Assembly (NCBI RefSeq): GCF_000482845.1
Contig: NZ_AXWV01000029.1
Span: forward strand, 1-52,446
Direction: 5' to 3'
DNA: 52,446 nucleotides
Source: Anaerobiospirillum succiniciproducens DSM 6400
Lineage (GTDB): Bacteria; Pseudomonadota; Gammaproteobacteria; Enterobacterales; Succinivibrionaceae
The notes beneath the pieces were generated by a model. That model worked only from the letters and a program-made list of their open reading frames with translations, had not been told where the DNA came from and made no database searches. A program made the position numbers and the translations under genes. This document shows, in pieces, positions 1-9,026 of this stretch; the stretch's first letter is position 1, and each line of letters opens with the position of its first letter.

Positions 1-132
1 GGTTTTCTTGTTTAGACTGCCTTTTGGTCGTCCACGACCTCTTTTAGGAGCATCCTGTACTATAAGGCCTTGTTTCATAGCCTCGATGGTTTTCTTGTTT
101 AGACTGCCTTTAGGTCGTCCTCTGCCTCTTTT
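1..132 (-). repeat. tandem AT-hook-coding repeat in transposase tail
   Basis: Bases 1-45 and 88-132 are near-identical copies spaced 87 bp apart. Each encodes KRGRGRPKGSLNKKT in the transposase frame. RGRPKGS matches the AT-hook core RGRP that binds the minor groove of AT-rich DNA. The copy at base 1 runs off the window, so more copies may follow. Confidence 0.8.
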
Positions 133-1797
133 TGCGCCGCTATCCTTTGCAGTTTCAATACCATCAGACACTATGGTTTGATGAGCATTGTCTTTTAAGA
201 CTGCATAGACGTTATTAGCCTCATGTTGATTGTCTGTGACATTAGTTGACGGTGATTCATTCTTGCTACTTTGCGCTTTTGACTCACGATTCTTTGGAAG
301 TTTAGTTAGTTCTCCAGAAGGGTCATCAACTAAGCCAAGCCTTGCCATAAGTGTAAATGAGGCATTTGATGCAGGCAAAACCCAGTGACCATCATCTATG
401 AAAACGTTAGCCGGGGCATTGACCGCCCTGTAGACATCTCTAAGGTCAGACATTCTAGAGGCAAATGTAGAACCGTCGTTGCCGTATAGCTTATCCATGT
501 CATTCATGGCATTTCTTAACTTGCATGCTATGAGTGTTGCAACAAAGTTAATGAACTCATTACCTATGACAGATTCACGTGACTGAACTCTAGTAATATC
601 GAGGTCTAATGTGTTCTTGTATAAGTCGAATACGGTCTCTAACCACCATCTATTATCGTAATGATTAAGAATATCTAGAGGCGATAAGTCAAGGTCAGAC
701 TCAAACACAATCATTCCCATCTTAAGTAGCTTCTTTGAGTACTCTTCACCATCGAAAGTACCATTGTTCTTAAGTCCTTTATGAATCATGCCATTCTGTT
801 CTAACGATGCTCGTGACATATCTCTTATGCTGAAGAGGTACTTACCATTAGGCAAAGATACCTTCTTACAAAGGACATTCACGCCACTAGACAATGTTGC
901 GCATTGTTCATATGAACACAAGTTAAGCTCATCAATCACCTTGGCATTGCGTCTGTACGGTGAGATGTAGTGCAGATCAGGGTATTGTTCAAGGAGATTC
1001 CTAATCTTACTTACAGGAAAGCCTTTATCACAGACAAGAACTCCTTTGGTGACGTTGTTGCTCTTAACAAAGTCTCTGAACGCTTTAGAGTCAAGCATGT
1101 TGCCTTGGTAAGCTTTTGAGCAAATTACCTCCTGCATATCGTGGCTATATGCATAGATTACAGAGATTTCTTTATGACCTTTAAGGTGTGTCTTAGCAGA
1201 ATCTCTAGAGAGGTCATTATTACCAGTATCTTGTTTTAGGACACCATCAATAAAGATATTCTGGCTCTCTGCAACATGAGCAAGTCTGTAACCATAGAAA
1301 TTCTTCTGTGCCTCAATACTCATGCCAAGATGCTGTATAAACTGAGATACCGCGTTCTTTGTGAGTCCCACGCAAGGATAGAAGACCGACAAGAATGAGC
1401 CCTGACTTTTTGAAAGGTAACGATTACAAGCTATACCTGGGTCAATTACTCTCAATGAGGAAATGGTCATAATGCGGTTAGCATCTTCAGGATCAAAGCA
1501 TAAGAGCAAGTCTTGATGTATATCCTTGCACTTGTTTGCTACGAACGCTGGGGCTCCATACTGCATAACTGAGCGAGAGCTTTGTGTTACTCGCTTTATC
1601 TCCTCTTGTCTAGGAACATACGCACCATCGATTATGTATCCAATGACTTTGCCATTCCTAGGTCCAGAGTAATGTCCTTTTGAAGTTTTGTACCCCGCCC
1701 TTTCTCTAACTAGATAACGCTTAGCACCTTTTGATTTTGAGTCAACAACAACTGTGTTTACAGGTCGGCTAACTGCTCTTACATGCTCTGGCACCAT
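1..1797 (-). CDS. IS4-type DDE transposase, 3' end outside window
   Basis: Reading from an ATG at 1797 toward base 1, the frame is open for 599 codons with no stop, so the C-terminus lies beyond the left edge. A GAGGA-type Shine-Dalgarno (plus-strand cctc at 1807-1810) sits about ten bases before the ATG. The frame contains the IS4-family signature Y-(2)-R-(3)-E-(6)-K as YDNRWWLETVFDLYK near bases 580-625. It also has a plausible first catalytic Asp in FIDGVLKQD and a second in VLVCDKGFPVS. These support a DDE transposase that would excise and insert its own element. The C-terminal part becomes hydrophilic and ends in two RGRPKGS AT-hook-like motifs in a 29-residue repeat. The exact IS subgroup (IS1634-like or another) and the terminal inverted repeats could not be settled. 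The reading frame appears intact. Confidence 0.88.
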   Translation of the reverse strand, partial: MVPEHVRAVSRPVNTVVVDSKSKGAKRYLVRERAGYKTSKGHYSGPRNGKVIGYIIDGAYVPRQEEIKRVTQSSRSVMQYGAPAFVANKCKDIHQDLLLCFDPEDANRIMTISSLRVIDPGIACNRYLSKSQGSFLSVFYPCVGLTKNAVSQFIQHLGMSIEAQKNFYGYRLAHVAESQNIFIDGVLKQDTGNNDLSRDSAKTHLKGHKEISVIYAYSHDMQEVICSKAYQGNMLDSKAFRDFVKSNNVTKGVLVCDKGFPVSKIRNLLEQYPDLHYISPYRRNAKVIDELNLCSYEQCATLSSGVNVLCKKVSLPNGKYLFSIRDMSRASLEQNGMIHKGLKNNGTFDGEEYSKKLLKMGMIVFESDLDLSPLDILNHYDNRWWLETVFDLYKNTLDLDITRVQSRESVIGNEFINFVATLIACKLRNAMNDMDKLYGNDGSTFASRMSDLRDVYRAVNAPANVFIDDGHWVLPASNASFTLMARLGLVDDPSGELTKLPKNRESKAQSSKNESPSTNVTDNQHEANNVYAVLKDNAHQTIVSDGIETAKDSGAKRGRGRPKGSLNKKTIEAMKQGLIVQDAPKRGRGRPKGSLNKKT

Positions 1798-2192
1798 GGT
1801 TATAATCCTCATTAAAATTTCGGATAAATAATCAAGGTTTATATTAGCACATGATAGTTCATCTGTAAAGCTAATTGAACTATCTATTTTATCTTAATAA
1901 ATTTAGCAATTAAAAGCCAGAAAGCGTTATTTTACAGGGTTCTCGTTTTATAGTACTCTATAGATGTTCTAGTTACATAGTTCATGAACTTGGTAAAGTT
2001 TTAATTGAATGTATGCCGTTCGACTACTACAATGACCAAGATCACTTAACGAGTAATCTGATTTAACGTGCCAATGGTTCGTAAAATCAGATTGCTCTTG
2101 TTAAGAGCTCTCTTAACAAGCTTAAGCAAACTGCTACAAGCAAATGATTAAAGAGCGCTCTTGTAGTTACTTTTTTAAAGGTTTGATTTTCA
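1798..2192. other. transposase-proS intergenic region with overlapping inverted repeats
   Basis: No gene is visible. The right part holds two overlapping inverted repeats. Arm 2044-2064 pairs imperfectly with 2084-2105. The latter half of that second arm (2097-2107) can instead pair perfectly with 2110-2120 around a 2-base spacer (CTTGTTAAGAG and its complement). The two foldings exclude each other. They may be an attenuator-like leader of proS or the outer end of the insertion sequence. Base 2193 is the proS start. Confidence 0.5.
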
Positions 2193-3920
2193 ATGCGCAC
2201 TAGTCGTTACATGCTCGCAACCTTAAAAGAGAATCCAGTTGAAGCAGCTGTTGATTCTCATCGTCTGATGTTACGTGCCGGTTTAATCCGCCAGGTTGCC
2301 TCTGGTATTTACACTTGGTTACCGACCGGCCTTCGCGTCTTACAGAAAGTAGAAGCCATCATCCGTGAGGAGATGAACGCAAAGGGCGCTATTGAAGTTT
2401 CCATGCCTGTAGTTCAGCCTGCTGACCTGTGGCGTGAGTCTGGCCGTTACGTAAAATACGGTCCTGAGCTGTGCCGTTTAAAGGACAGAAAGGACAACGA
2501 GTTCGTATTAGGCCCAACCCACGAGGAGGTCATCACTGCTTTATGCCGTTATGAGATCAAGTCTCCTCGTATGCTGCCTATGAATCTCTATCAGATTCAG
2601 ACTAAGTTCCGTGATGAAGTACGTCCACGTTTCGGTGTAATGCGTGGCCGTGAGTTCATCATGAAGGACGCATACTCTTTCCACATGGATCACGAGTCTT
2701 TAACTCAGACCTACAATGACATGTACGATGCTTATTCACGCGTATTTACACGTTTAGGTCTTACTTTCCGCGCCGTAGAGGCTGACACTGGTTCAATCGG
2801 TGGTAACCACTCTCACGAGTTCCAGGTATTAGCAGACGCTGGCGAGGATACAATCGCTTACTCTGATACCTCAAACTATGCAGCCAACATCGAAATGGCT
2901 GAGGCTTTAGCTCCGAACGAGCAGCGTGGTGAGGCTAAGGATCCATACACTAAGGTTCCAACCCCAGGTTGCCACACTGTAGATGAGGCCGCTCAAGCTT
3001 TATCCTTAGATGCTAACAATGTACTTAAGAGCTTAATTGTTTTAGGCGAAGAGAAAGAAGATGGCTCACGCGAGCTCATCATGCTCTGTTTACGCGGCAA
3101 CCAAGAGTTAAACGAGATCAAGGCTGGCAAGCTTAACGGTGTTGCTGATCCAGTTGAGTTTGCAACTGATGAGCAGATCTTTGCTTTCACTGGTTCTCAC
3201 ACCGGTTCATTAGGTCCTGTTGGCTTCAAGGGTCGTATCGTAGTAGATCGCAACGCCAATGTTATGAGCAACTTTGCTTGCGGTGCTAATGAAGATGGCT
3301 TCCACTTAAAGAGTGTTAACTGGGATCGTGATGTTCCAACATACGAGGTTGCTGATCTGCGTAATGTTGAAGAAGGCGATCCAAGCCCAGATGGTCAAGG
3401 CACTCTGCACCTACGCAAGGGTATTGAGGTTGGTCAAGTCTTCATGCTTGGCACTAAGTACTCTGAGGCTATGGGCGCAACTGTTACCGATAAGGATGGT
3501 AAGAACATCCCTATGCTGATGGGCTGCTATGGTATCGGTGTTACCCGTGTAGTTGCTGCAGCTATTGAGCAGCACCACGATGACTACGGTATCGTATGGC
3601 CTGACTCTATGGCTCCATTCTCTGTTGCCATTGTAGCTTTAGGTCTTGGCAAGTCTGAGAAAGTTAAAGAAGCTGCCGAGAAGCTCTATAACGAGCTTGA
3701 GTCTCTTGGTATTGAAGTTCTTTATGACGATCGCGATGAGCGTGCTGGCGTTATGTTCTCTGATATGGAGCTCATTGGTATTCCACACATTATTACTGTT
3801 GGTGCTAAGGGCTTAGATCAGGGCGTTATTGAGTACAAGAACCGTCGTACTATGGAAAAGGAAAGCTTTGCTGTTGCTGATGCTGTTGCATCAATCAAGG
3901 CTAAGCTTGGCCTTAACTAA
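2193..3920 (+). CDS. proS: prolyl-tRNA synthetase
   Basis: Cytoplasmic class II aminoacyl-tRNA synthetase that activates proline with ATP and charges tRNA-Pro. It has 575 residues, close to the 572 of the E. coli enzyme. The start [18 protein letters not shown] is typical of bacterial ProS. Motif 2 is seen as [17 protein letters not shown] with the following KDAYSFH. Motif 3 is [17 protein letters not shown]. The long insertion between motifs 2 and 3 (about residues 225-400) is the editing domain of bacterial-type ProS that hydrolyses Ala-tRNA-Pro. The anticodon-binding domain occupies the C-terminus. An AAAGG Shine-Dalgarno precedes the ATG. It appears monocistronic, ending at the strong terminator at 4031. 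No oddities seen. Confidence 0.97.
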   Translation: MRTSRYMLATLKENPVEAAVDSHRLMLRAGLIRQVASGIYTWLPTGLRVLQKVEAIIREEMNAKGAIEVSMPVVQPADLWRESGRYVKYGPELCRLKDRKDNEFVLGPTHEEVITALCRYEIKSPRMLPMNLYQIQTKFRDEVRPRFGVMRGREFIMKDAYSFHMDHESLTQTYNDMYDAYSRVFTRLGLTFRAVEADTGSIGGNHSHEFQVLADAGEDTIAYSDTSNYAANIEMAEALAPNEQRGEAKDPYTKVPTPGCHTVDEAAQALSLDANNVLKSLIVLGEEKEDGSRELIMLCLRGNQELNEIKAGKLNGVADPVEFATDEQIFAFTGSHTGSLGPVGFKGRIVVDRNANVMSNFACGANEDGFHLKSVNWDRDVPTYEVADLRNVEEGDPSPDGQGTLHLRKGIEVGQVFMLGTKYSEAMGATVTDKDGKNIPMLMGCYGIGVTRVVAAAIEQHHDDYGIVWPDSMAPFSVAIVALGLGKSEKVKEAAEKLYNELESLGIEVLYDDRDERAGVMFSDMELIGIPHIITVGAKGLDQGVIEYKNRRTMEKESFAVADAVASIKAKLGLN

Positions 3921-4490
3921 GATCTCCAACTTATATATAGCTGCATTATCAGAACTCAGGTAATGCATAAGCATCGCCTAGAATTATAAGATCTCACATG
4001 GCGATCTTAAGATCACTATGTATACTCACAAAGCCCGCTTTATGCGGGCTTTTTTCTTTAACAGCAATAAGATCACACCAGACAAATCCCTCTATAAGAT
4101 CACGCATGATCTCATGCTCACCCCATCTCACTCACGATCTCTCAAAATATATATAGCTGTTCAAAACTAAGATCGCTAATGCCTCGAGCATGCATATACT
4201 CTTGACTGAACGCAGCTTACACACGATCGCTTTGAACGTTCAAACCCCCATAAAATCAATCATCCCACGATCTGCACGCTTATCTGCAGCACCATAAGAT
4301 CACCACATTATTTAGAGCTGCAACAACAAAGATCGCCCAGATCATTAGTGAATCATTTCATACTTAAAAGTGCCCATCATGCAATCACAAAGATCAGCAG
4401 TGCATCGTTTCTACTTAATGGGTTACAAATGTTGATCTCTTGCACTTTCTTTGACAGATGCTGAGATCTTGAGAGTAGAAAAAGCTAGAT
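3921..4490. repeat. GATC-dense intergenic island 1
   Basis: By eye this stretch holds about 18 GATC tetranucleotides in about 570 bp, where roughly two are expected by chance. Most are embedded in AAGATC or AAGATCAC contexts. There is no convincing gene: the short open frames here lack ribosome sites. It lies upstream of the mgl control region. GATC is the Dam methylation and SeqA-binding site in gammaproteobacteria, so dense clusters could affect methylation-dependent binding. That role is inference. Confidence 0.7.
4031..4057 (+). terminator. rho-independent terminator after proS
   Basis: AAGCCCGC and GCGGGCTT pair around a TTTAT loop, followed by TTTTTC. It lies 110 bp after the proS stop and inside the GATC-dense region. 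Confidence 0.9.
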
Positions 4491-4646
4491 CAGACACTAA
4501 GGCAAAGTTTGCTTGGCTAATTGTGACGTGTTTGTGTAACAAAAATGGCATCTATACCAAACATATCATTACTATATTTTTTGTTATAAACCGCATATAT
4601 CTCTTATTTATAGGAAATTCTCAAGAGAATGCATAAGTTTTACTTA

Positions 4647-4660
4647 TGTAAACGTTTACA
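4647..4660. promoter_or_regulatory. GalR/GalS-type operator, distal
   Basis: TGTAAACGTTTACA is a perfect 14-bp palindrome with the central CG of LacI-family operators. It closely matches the GalR/GalS site type that controls mgl in enterobacteria. It lies about 900 bp before mglB and 484 bp from a second site, an arrangement that could allow looping. The regulator gene is not in this window. Confidence 0.65.
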
Positions 4661-5094
4661 CAGTCTTTAAACCCTGTATATTTTGGATCTACATCTTAAA
4701 ATCGACATAATTTAACGATACAGACTGTAGCTTTTTGAATGTTAATAATGAGATGTACAACAAAGTGTTACTAATTTGTTAATCATTTTCATTTTTATCA
4801 CACTCAACAAATGCCTTATATATCGTATTTATGTTAAAAACCAGTCATACCAACAAGATATAATTAAGTTGTCATAAATGTACGATATTGCACTGTATTG
4901 GTAATATTTTCAGTTTGACAGAAATGCGCCAATTTCCGTGCACGAACACACTTTTAAAGATTGGCTTATCTACGGCAAATTTTACACAGCACTGTTTTAG
5001 TGCTTAAAGAGCACGCATCTATTCGGCGATCACTTAAACCAGCTTAATCGTTAAGATATGTTTGTTTATACACAACTTATTTGGCAATACTTTT

Positions 5095-5110
5095 GGTGAG
5101 TTGCCTCACA
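5095..5110. promoter_or_regulatory. CRP-like box upstream of mglB
   Basis: GGTGA-N6-TCACA matches the CRP half-sites TGTGA/TCACA with one mismatch and is flanked by T-rich sequence. It lies just before the proximal GalR-like operator, the order expected for a catabolite-activated mgl promoter. Confidence 0.5.
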
Positions 5111-5130
5111 TTTTTTAATTGAAACTAGTG

Positions 5131-5144
5131 TGTAAACGTTACCA
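5131..5144. promoter_or_regulatory. GalR/GalS-type operator, proximal
   Basis: TGTAAACGTTACCA matches the distal palindrome at 12 of 14 positions. It lies about 410 bp before the mglB start and about 20 bp after the CRP-like box, so the main mgl promoter probably lies here. Confidence 0.55.
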
Positions 5145-5241
5145 TTTTGACCTATGAAAATTTGTAACACTAGCTTATTTATCGGACAAAACCATAGTTT
5201 TAATAGCAAACTTAGCTATTTGTATAACAAAAGCCACATAT

Positions 5242-5272
5242 TGAAAGTGGGAGAGGCCTCTCACTTTTTATC
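5242..5272 (+). terminator. terminator-like hairpin in mglB leader
   Basis: AAAGTGGGAGAGG pairs with CCTCTCACTTT (two bulged G), followed by TTTTTATC. It lies downstream of the inferred mgl promoter and about 270 bp before mglB. It could be an attenuator or the end of a short leader RNA. Confidence 0.45.
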
Positions 5273-5543
5273 TAGACAAATCACTATCATGGTATCGAAC
5301 TTAAGGTTCTTTGTGCCTTGGCTTCAAAACTCCCTGACTTGATGCATCTGTGCTTATGTTTGTCTCACACAGCTGCTAAAAGTTAGAGAACTTAGGGCAC
5401 GAAAAGATGCACCGCTTAACTTTGCTACCTCATTTGAGGATTCTTAAGCGGATAGTGAAGCACTTTATCTTCAACGCTTCATTTGCATCGACTGTTGTTA
5501 GTGCCTTAAGAAATCTTTGTTTCCTTTGGAGGATTAAATCCAT

Positions 5544-6572
5544 ATGAAGAAGTCTCTTACTGCTATCGCCGCTGCCGCTTTATTTGCAACCGCCGCTGTT
5601 GGCACCGCCCAGGCTGAAGACGTCCTTATCGGCTCATGCATTTACAAGTTCGACGACACCTTTATGACTGGCGTTCGTAACAACATGCAAAAAGCAGCTG
5701 AGGCTGTAGGCGCAGAGATTGAGTTAGTAGACTCACAGAACCGCCAGCCAATGCAGAATGACCAGGTTGATACCTTCATCACCAAGGGCGTTAACGCTCT
5801 GATCATCAACCCAGTAGACCGTTCTGCTGCTGGTCCTTTAGCTGACAAGGCTAAGGCTGCTGACGTTGCTATCGTTTACATCAACCGTGAGCCTGATGCA
5901 AAGGTATTAAAGGGCTACGATAAGGCCTTCTACGTAGGCGCTCGTGCTGAAGAGTCTGGCACTATCGGTGGTCAGTTAATCGCTGAATACTTCAAGGGCC
6001 ACCCAGAGGCAGACAAGAACAAGGATGGCAAGTTACAGTACATCTTAATCAAGGGCGAGCAGGGTCACCAGGACGCTACCTTACGTTCTGAGTACTGCGT
6101 AAAGGCAATGAAGGACGCTGGTCTTGACATCGTTGAGATTGGTTCTGACAACGCTAACTGGGATAAGGTTCAGGGCCACGACAAGATGAAGAACTTCATC
6201 ACCTCTTTAGGCGTTGAATCAATCGAAGCTGTTCTTTGCAACAACGACGACATGGCTTTAGGCGTAGTTGAGGCTCTCAAGTCAGAAGGCTACAACTTAG
6301 GTACCGATGGCAAGGATCCTTCTAAGTTCATCCCAGTTGTTGGTGTTGACGCTACCGCTCCAGCTCTTCAGGCTATTTCTAAGGGTCAGCTCTTAGGTAC
6401 TTCCTTAAACGACGCTGTTAACCAGGGTACTGCTGCTGTTCGTATCGCTAACCAGGTTGCTCAGGGCAAGCCAGTTGACGAGGCTTCAATCGGCTACACC
6501 GTAACCGACGGCAAGTACGTTTGGATTCCATACGTACGTGTAACTGCTGAGAACTACAAGGACTTCCAATAA
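5544..6572 (+). CDS. mglB: galactose/glucose periplasmic binding protein
   Basis: Substrate-binding protein of the MglBAC ABC importer and, in enterobacteria, also the ligand-binding partner of the Trg chemoreceptor. The 342-residue protein begins with a signal peptide (MKKSLTAIAAAALFATAA...AQA) cleaved about residue 24. Mature sequence features typical of the galactose-binding protein include GSCIYKFDDTFM near the N-terminus, INPVDRSAAGPLADKAKAADV, YINREPDAKVL, CNNDDMALGVVEAL and VVGVDATAPALQAI. The E. coli protein has 332 residues. A strong GGAGGA site precedes the ATG. A perfect 13-bp hairpin right after the stop probably separates abundant mglB message from mglA. The flagellar genes in the same window fit a sugar-responsive motile cell. 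Confidence 0.93.
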   Translation: MKKSLTAIAAAALFATAAVGTAQAEDVLIGSCIYKFDDTFMTGVRNNMQKAAEAVGAEIELVDSQNRQPMQNDQVDTFITKGVNALIINPVDRSAAGPLADKAKAADVAIVYINREPDAKVLKGYDKAFYVGARAEESGTIGGQLIAEYFKGHPEADKNKDGKLQYILIKGEQGHQDATLRSEYCVKAMKDAGLDIVEIGSDNANWDKVQGHDKMKNFITSLGVESIEAVLCNNDDMALGVVEALKSEGYNLGTDGKDPSKFIPVVGVDATAPALQAISKGQLLGTSLNDAVNQGTAAVRIANQVAQGKPVDEASIGYTVTDGKYVWIPYVRVTAENYKDFQ

Positions 6573-6645
6573 TCCTTCTCTCAGAAGTTAAGCTAAGCAG
6601 ATAGGACTTTGCTTTAGCTGAGTAACCAATCTGTACTTCAAAACG

Positions 6646-6684
6646 GGGCCTACTCAGGCCTGTCCTGAGTAGGCCCTTGTTCTT
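6646..6684 (+). terminator. hairpin terminator after mglB
   Basis: GGGCCTACTCAGG and CCTGAGTAGGCCC form a perfect 13-bp stem with a CCTGT loop, followed by TTGTTCTT. It probably terminates or stabilises most mglB transcripts, giving more binding protein than transporter. Confidence 0.85.
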
Positions 6685-7513
6685 AGTGCAAAATACAATC
6701 TATCTGTTTTCACGCTGCGCCTCATGATCCTTTGGGTCATGGGGCTGAGTGCGTAGAAGCGGGTGAGTTTTCACTCGCTCAAAGGTTCATAAAGTTATTT
6801 AAGGTTTTGCCCAACGATAGCTAACGTGCCTTTGGATAGTGGCAGTAATTCATACAGCCACTGGGTAAAAGACTGAAGTTTTAGATATGTAAATGAGGGG
6901 TTAACTACAGCGACACTCGCTTTAGTTAGTTCTTCTATAGCAAGATGTAGAACTTTCAAGCACTAATAGACATTCGTTCATTTGCTTTTCAGAAGATAAG
7001 GTTCAAAGTTTTTTAATGTGGACTCTATCTAAAGATAAGCCCACATCTTTTCTTCACTTGTAGCGCTTTTAACTTTCAGCATTGCGCTGAATCATAGCCT
7101 GCAAGCATTAGAACCTCTTAGACATGAAGATACAGTTCTGACAATACTACTTGTTAGTCAGTATCTTAAGTCATTTTGTAGTATCGATACTTGATACTTT
7201 TTCTTAAGAGGCTCAAAAATGCTCTTACAAGGTGGTTTTTTAAAAGCTCCTAAGCCGAAAAAAACCGCATGCATGCAAGACATCGTAGCATTTTGGTGAA
7301 TATTACGATTTACCAAAGTGCTTAACAATGACGATGTTGGTAAGGGCTAAGACAAGAAAACTAATTGAACGTGATTACTATTAGTCGCCATCTTAAGCAT
7401 CTATTGTCATGGTTTACCGTGGTTACAAGGTGACAAGATTGCCAAGCTAGTGGAACTACTCAAGCTATCCTCTTAAGATTTTCAGTCTGGTTGCAGTAAG
7501 AGGATCTTTTTTC
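6685..7513. other. 830-bp mglB-mglA gap with several hairpins
   Basis: No plausible gene. The first part is rich in inverted repeats: 6719-6745 (CCTCATGATCC/GGTCATGGGG with wobble pairs), 6758-6779 (AGCGGGTGA/TCACTCGCT) and 6903-6927 (AACTA.AGCG/CGCT.TAGTT). A 12-bp palindrome AGTATCGATACT lies near 7180-7200. In enterobacteria this gap is very short, so a structured RNA or a separate mglA promoter is possible. AGAGGAT precedes mglA. Confidence 0.45.
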
Positions 7514-9016
7514 ATGAGTCAGTACGTCCTTGAGATGAACGACATTGTGAAGCGCTTCCCTGGTGTATTGGCACTCGATCATGCCAATCTAAAGGTAAGA
7601 CCTGGTACTGTTCACGCTCTTATGGGTGAGAATGGTGCAGGTAAGTCTACGCTCATGAAATGTCTGTTCGGACTGTATCATCCTGATGAGGGCACCATTT
7701 TATACAATGGTAAGAGCATCAATGATATTCCGAACACCAAAGCAGCTCTGGCCATGGGTATCTCCATGATTCACCAGGAGCTTCACCCAATCCGTTTCCG
7801 TTCCGTTATGGAAAACGTTTGGATTGGTCGTTTCCCTACCAAGTTTGGCTTCGTTGATCACAAAGCTATGTACGATCAAACCGTTGAGCTCTTCAAGAGC
7901 ATCGGTTTGGACGTAGATCCAGCAGTTAACGCAGGTAAGGTTTCTGCCTCTAATTTACAGCTGGTGGAAATTGCTCGCGCTATCTCCTACGACGCTAAGA
8001 TCATCATCATGGACGAGCCAACCTCTTCTCTTACCGAGAACGAAGTTGAGTATCTGTTCAAGATTATCAACAAGTTAAGAGACGAAGGCCGTTCTATCAT
8101 CTATATCTCTCACAAGATGGAAGAAATTTTACGCATTTCTGATGACGTAACCATCATGCGAGACGGTAAATTTATCGGCACTTACTTAGCTAAAGATATT
8201 GATCAAGACTTCATCATCAAGAAGATGGTGGGTCGTGATATGTCCAACCGTTTCCCTATACGTGATACAGCTCCATCTGAAGAAGTTATTCTTGAGGTTA
8301 AGCACTTCACTGCTGAAGATAAGCGTTCTTTCAAGGATGTTAACTTCCAGCTGCACAAAGGCGAGATCTTAGGTATCGGTGGTCTGGTTGGTGCTCAGCG
8401 TACCGAGCTGGTTGAGGCCATCTTCGGTCTGAGAGCTTTAGCTGGTGGCGAACTTTACAAGAATGGACAGAAGATCAACGTTAAGTCTGTTCGTGACGCT
8501 AAGCGTAATGGTATTGCGCTGCTCACTGAAGAGCGTCGTCAAAACGGTATCTTCGGCATTCTGTCAATTCTTGACAATACCCTTATTGCAGCTCAAAGCA
8601 CCTTTGCCAAGATGGGTGTTCTTGATGATGCTAAGCGTATTCCAGCTGCTGAGGCCTCATGTAAAGAACTGCGCGTTAAGACCCCTAACTTAGATACTCC
8701 AATTAAGAACTTATCTGGTGGTAACCAGCAGAAGGTTCTGATTGCTCGTTGGCTCTTAACCAACTCTGACATCATCATCTTCGACGAACCAACTCGTGGT
8801 ATCGACGTAGGTGCTAAGTACGAAATCTATACCTTAATGCTTGATCAGGTTAAGCAGGGCAAGTCAATCATCATGATTTCCTCTGAAATGCCTGAACTTA
8901 TGGGTATGTCTGATCGAATCATGGTTATGTGCGAAGGCCACGTAACTGGATTTGTTGATAAAGAAAACTTTGACCAAGTAGAAATCATGCGCTTGGCTTC
9001 AAGCTTTAAGAAGTAG
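7514..9016 (+). CDS. mglA: galactoside ABC transporter ATPase
   Basis: Cytoplasmic ATPase of the MglBAC galactose/methyl-galactoside importer, a CUT2-type protein with two fused nucleotide-binding domains. The 500 residues compare with 506 in E. coli. The first domain has Walker A GENGAGKST (38-46), a Walker B region IIIMDEPTSSLT and an atypical signature SASNLQ. The second domain has the degenerate P-loop GLVGAQRTELVE usual for this family, a canonical LSGGNQQKV signature and Walker B IIIFDEPTRGIDVGAK. Start chosen at ATG 7514, preceded by AAGAGGATC. mglC begins 10 bp after the stop, so the two are co-transcribed. Confidence 0.95.
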   Translation: MSQYVLEMNDIVKRFPGVLALDHANLKVRPGTVHALMGENGAGKSTLMKCLFGLYHPDEGTILYNGKSINDIPNTKAALAMGISMIHQELHPIRFRSVMENVWIGRFPTKFGFVDHKAMYDQTVELFKSIGLDVDPAVNAGKVSASNLQLVEIARAISYDAKIIIMDEPTSSLTENEVEYLFKIINKLRDEGRSIIYISHKMEEILRISDDVTIMRDGKFIGTYLAKDIDQDFIIKKMVGRDMSNRFPIRDTAPSEEVILEVKHFTAEDKRSFKDVNFQLHKGEILGIGGLVGAQRTELVEAIFGLRALAGGELYKNGQKINVKSVRDAKRNGIALLTEERRQNGIFGILSILDNTLIAAQSTFAKMGVLDDAKRIPAAEASCKELRVKTPNLDTPIKNLSGGNQQKVLIARWLLTNSDIIIFDEPTRGIDVGAKYEIYTLMLDQVKQGKSIIMISSEMPELMGMSDRIMVMCEGHVTGFVDKENFDQVEIMRLASSFKK

Positions 9017-9026
9017 AGAGGGCTTT

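Larger units (their letters stand above)
4491..5543. other. mglB upstream control region, AT-rich
   Basis: About 1 kb of AT-rich non-coding DNA. It contains a perfect LacI/GalR-type palindrome at 4647, a CRP-like box at 5095, a second GalR-like site at 5131 and a terminator-like hairpin at 5242-5272, each listed separately. The open frames here have no coding character. A GGAGGA Shine-Dalgarno directly precedes mglB. Confidence 0.6.

Noticed and set aside
4451..5342. Two short plus-strand frames upstream of mglB
   Set aside because: AT-rich, overlapping operators and a terminator-like hairpin; no ribosome sites.
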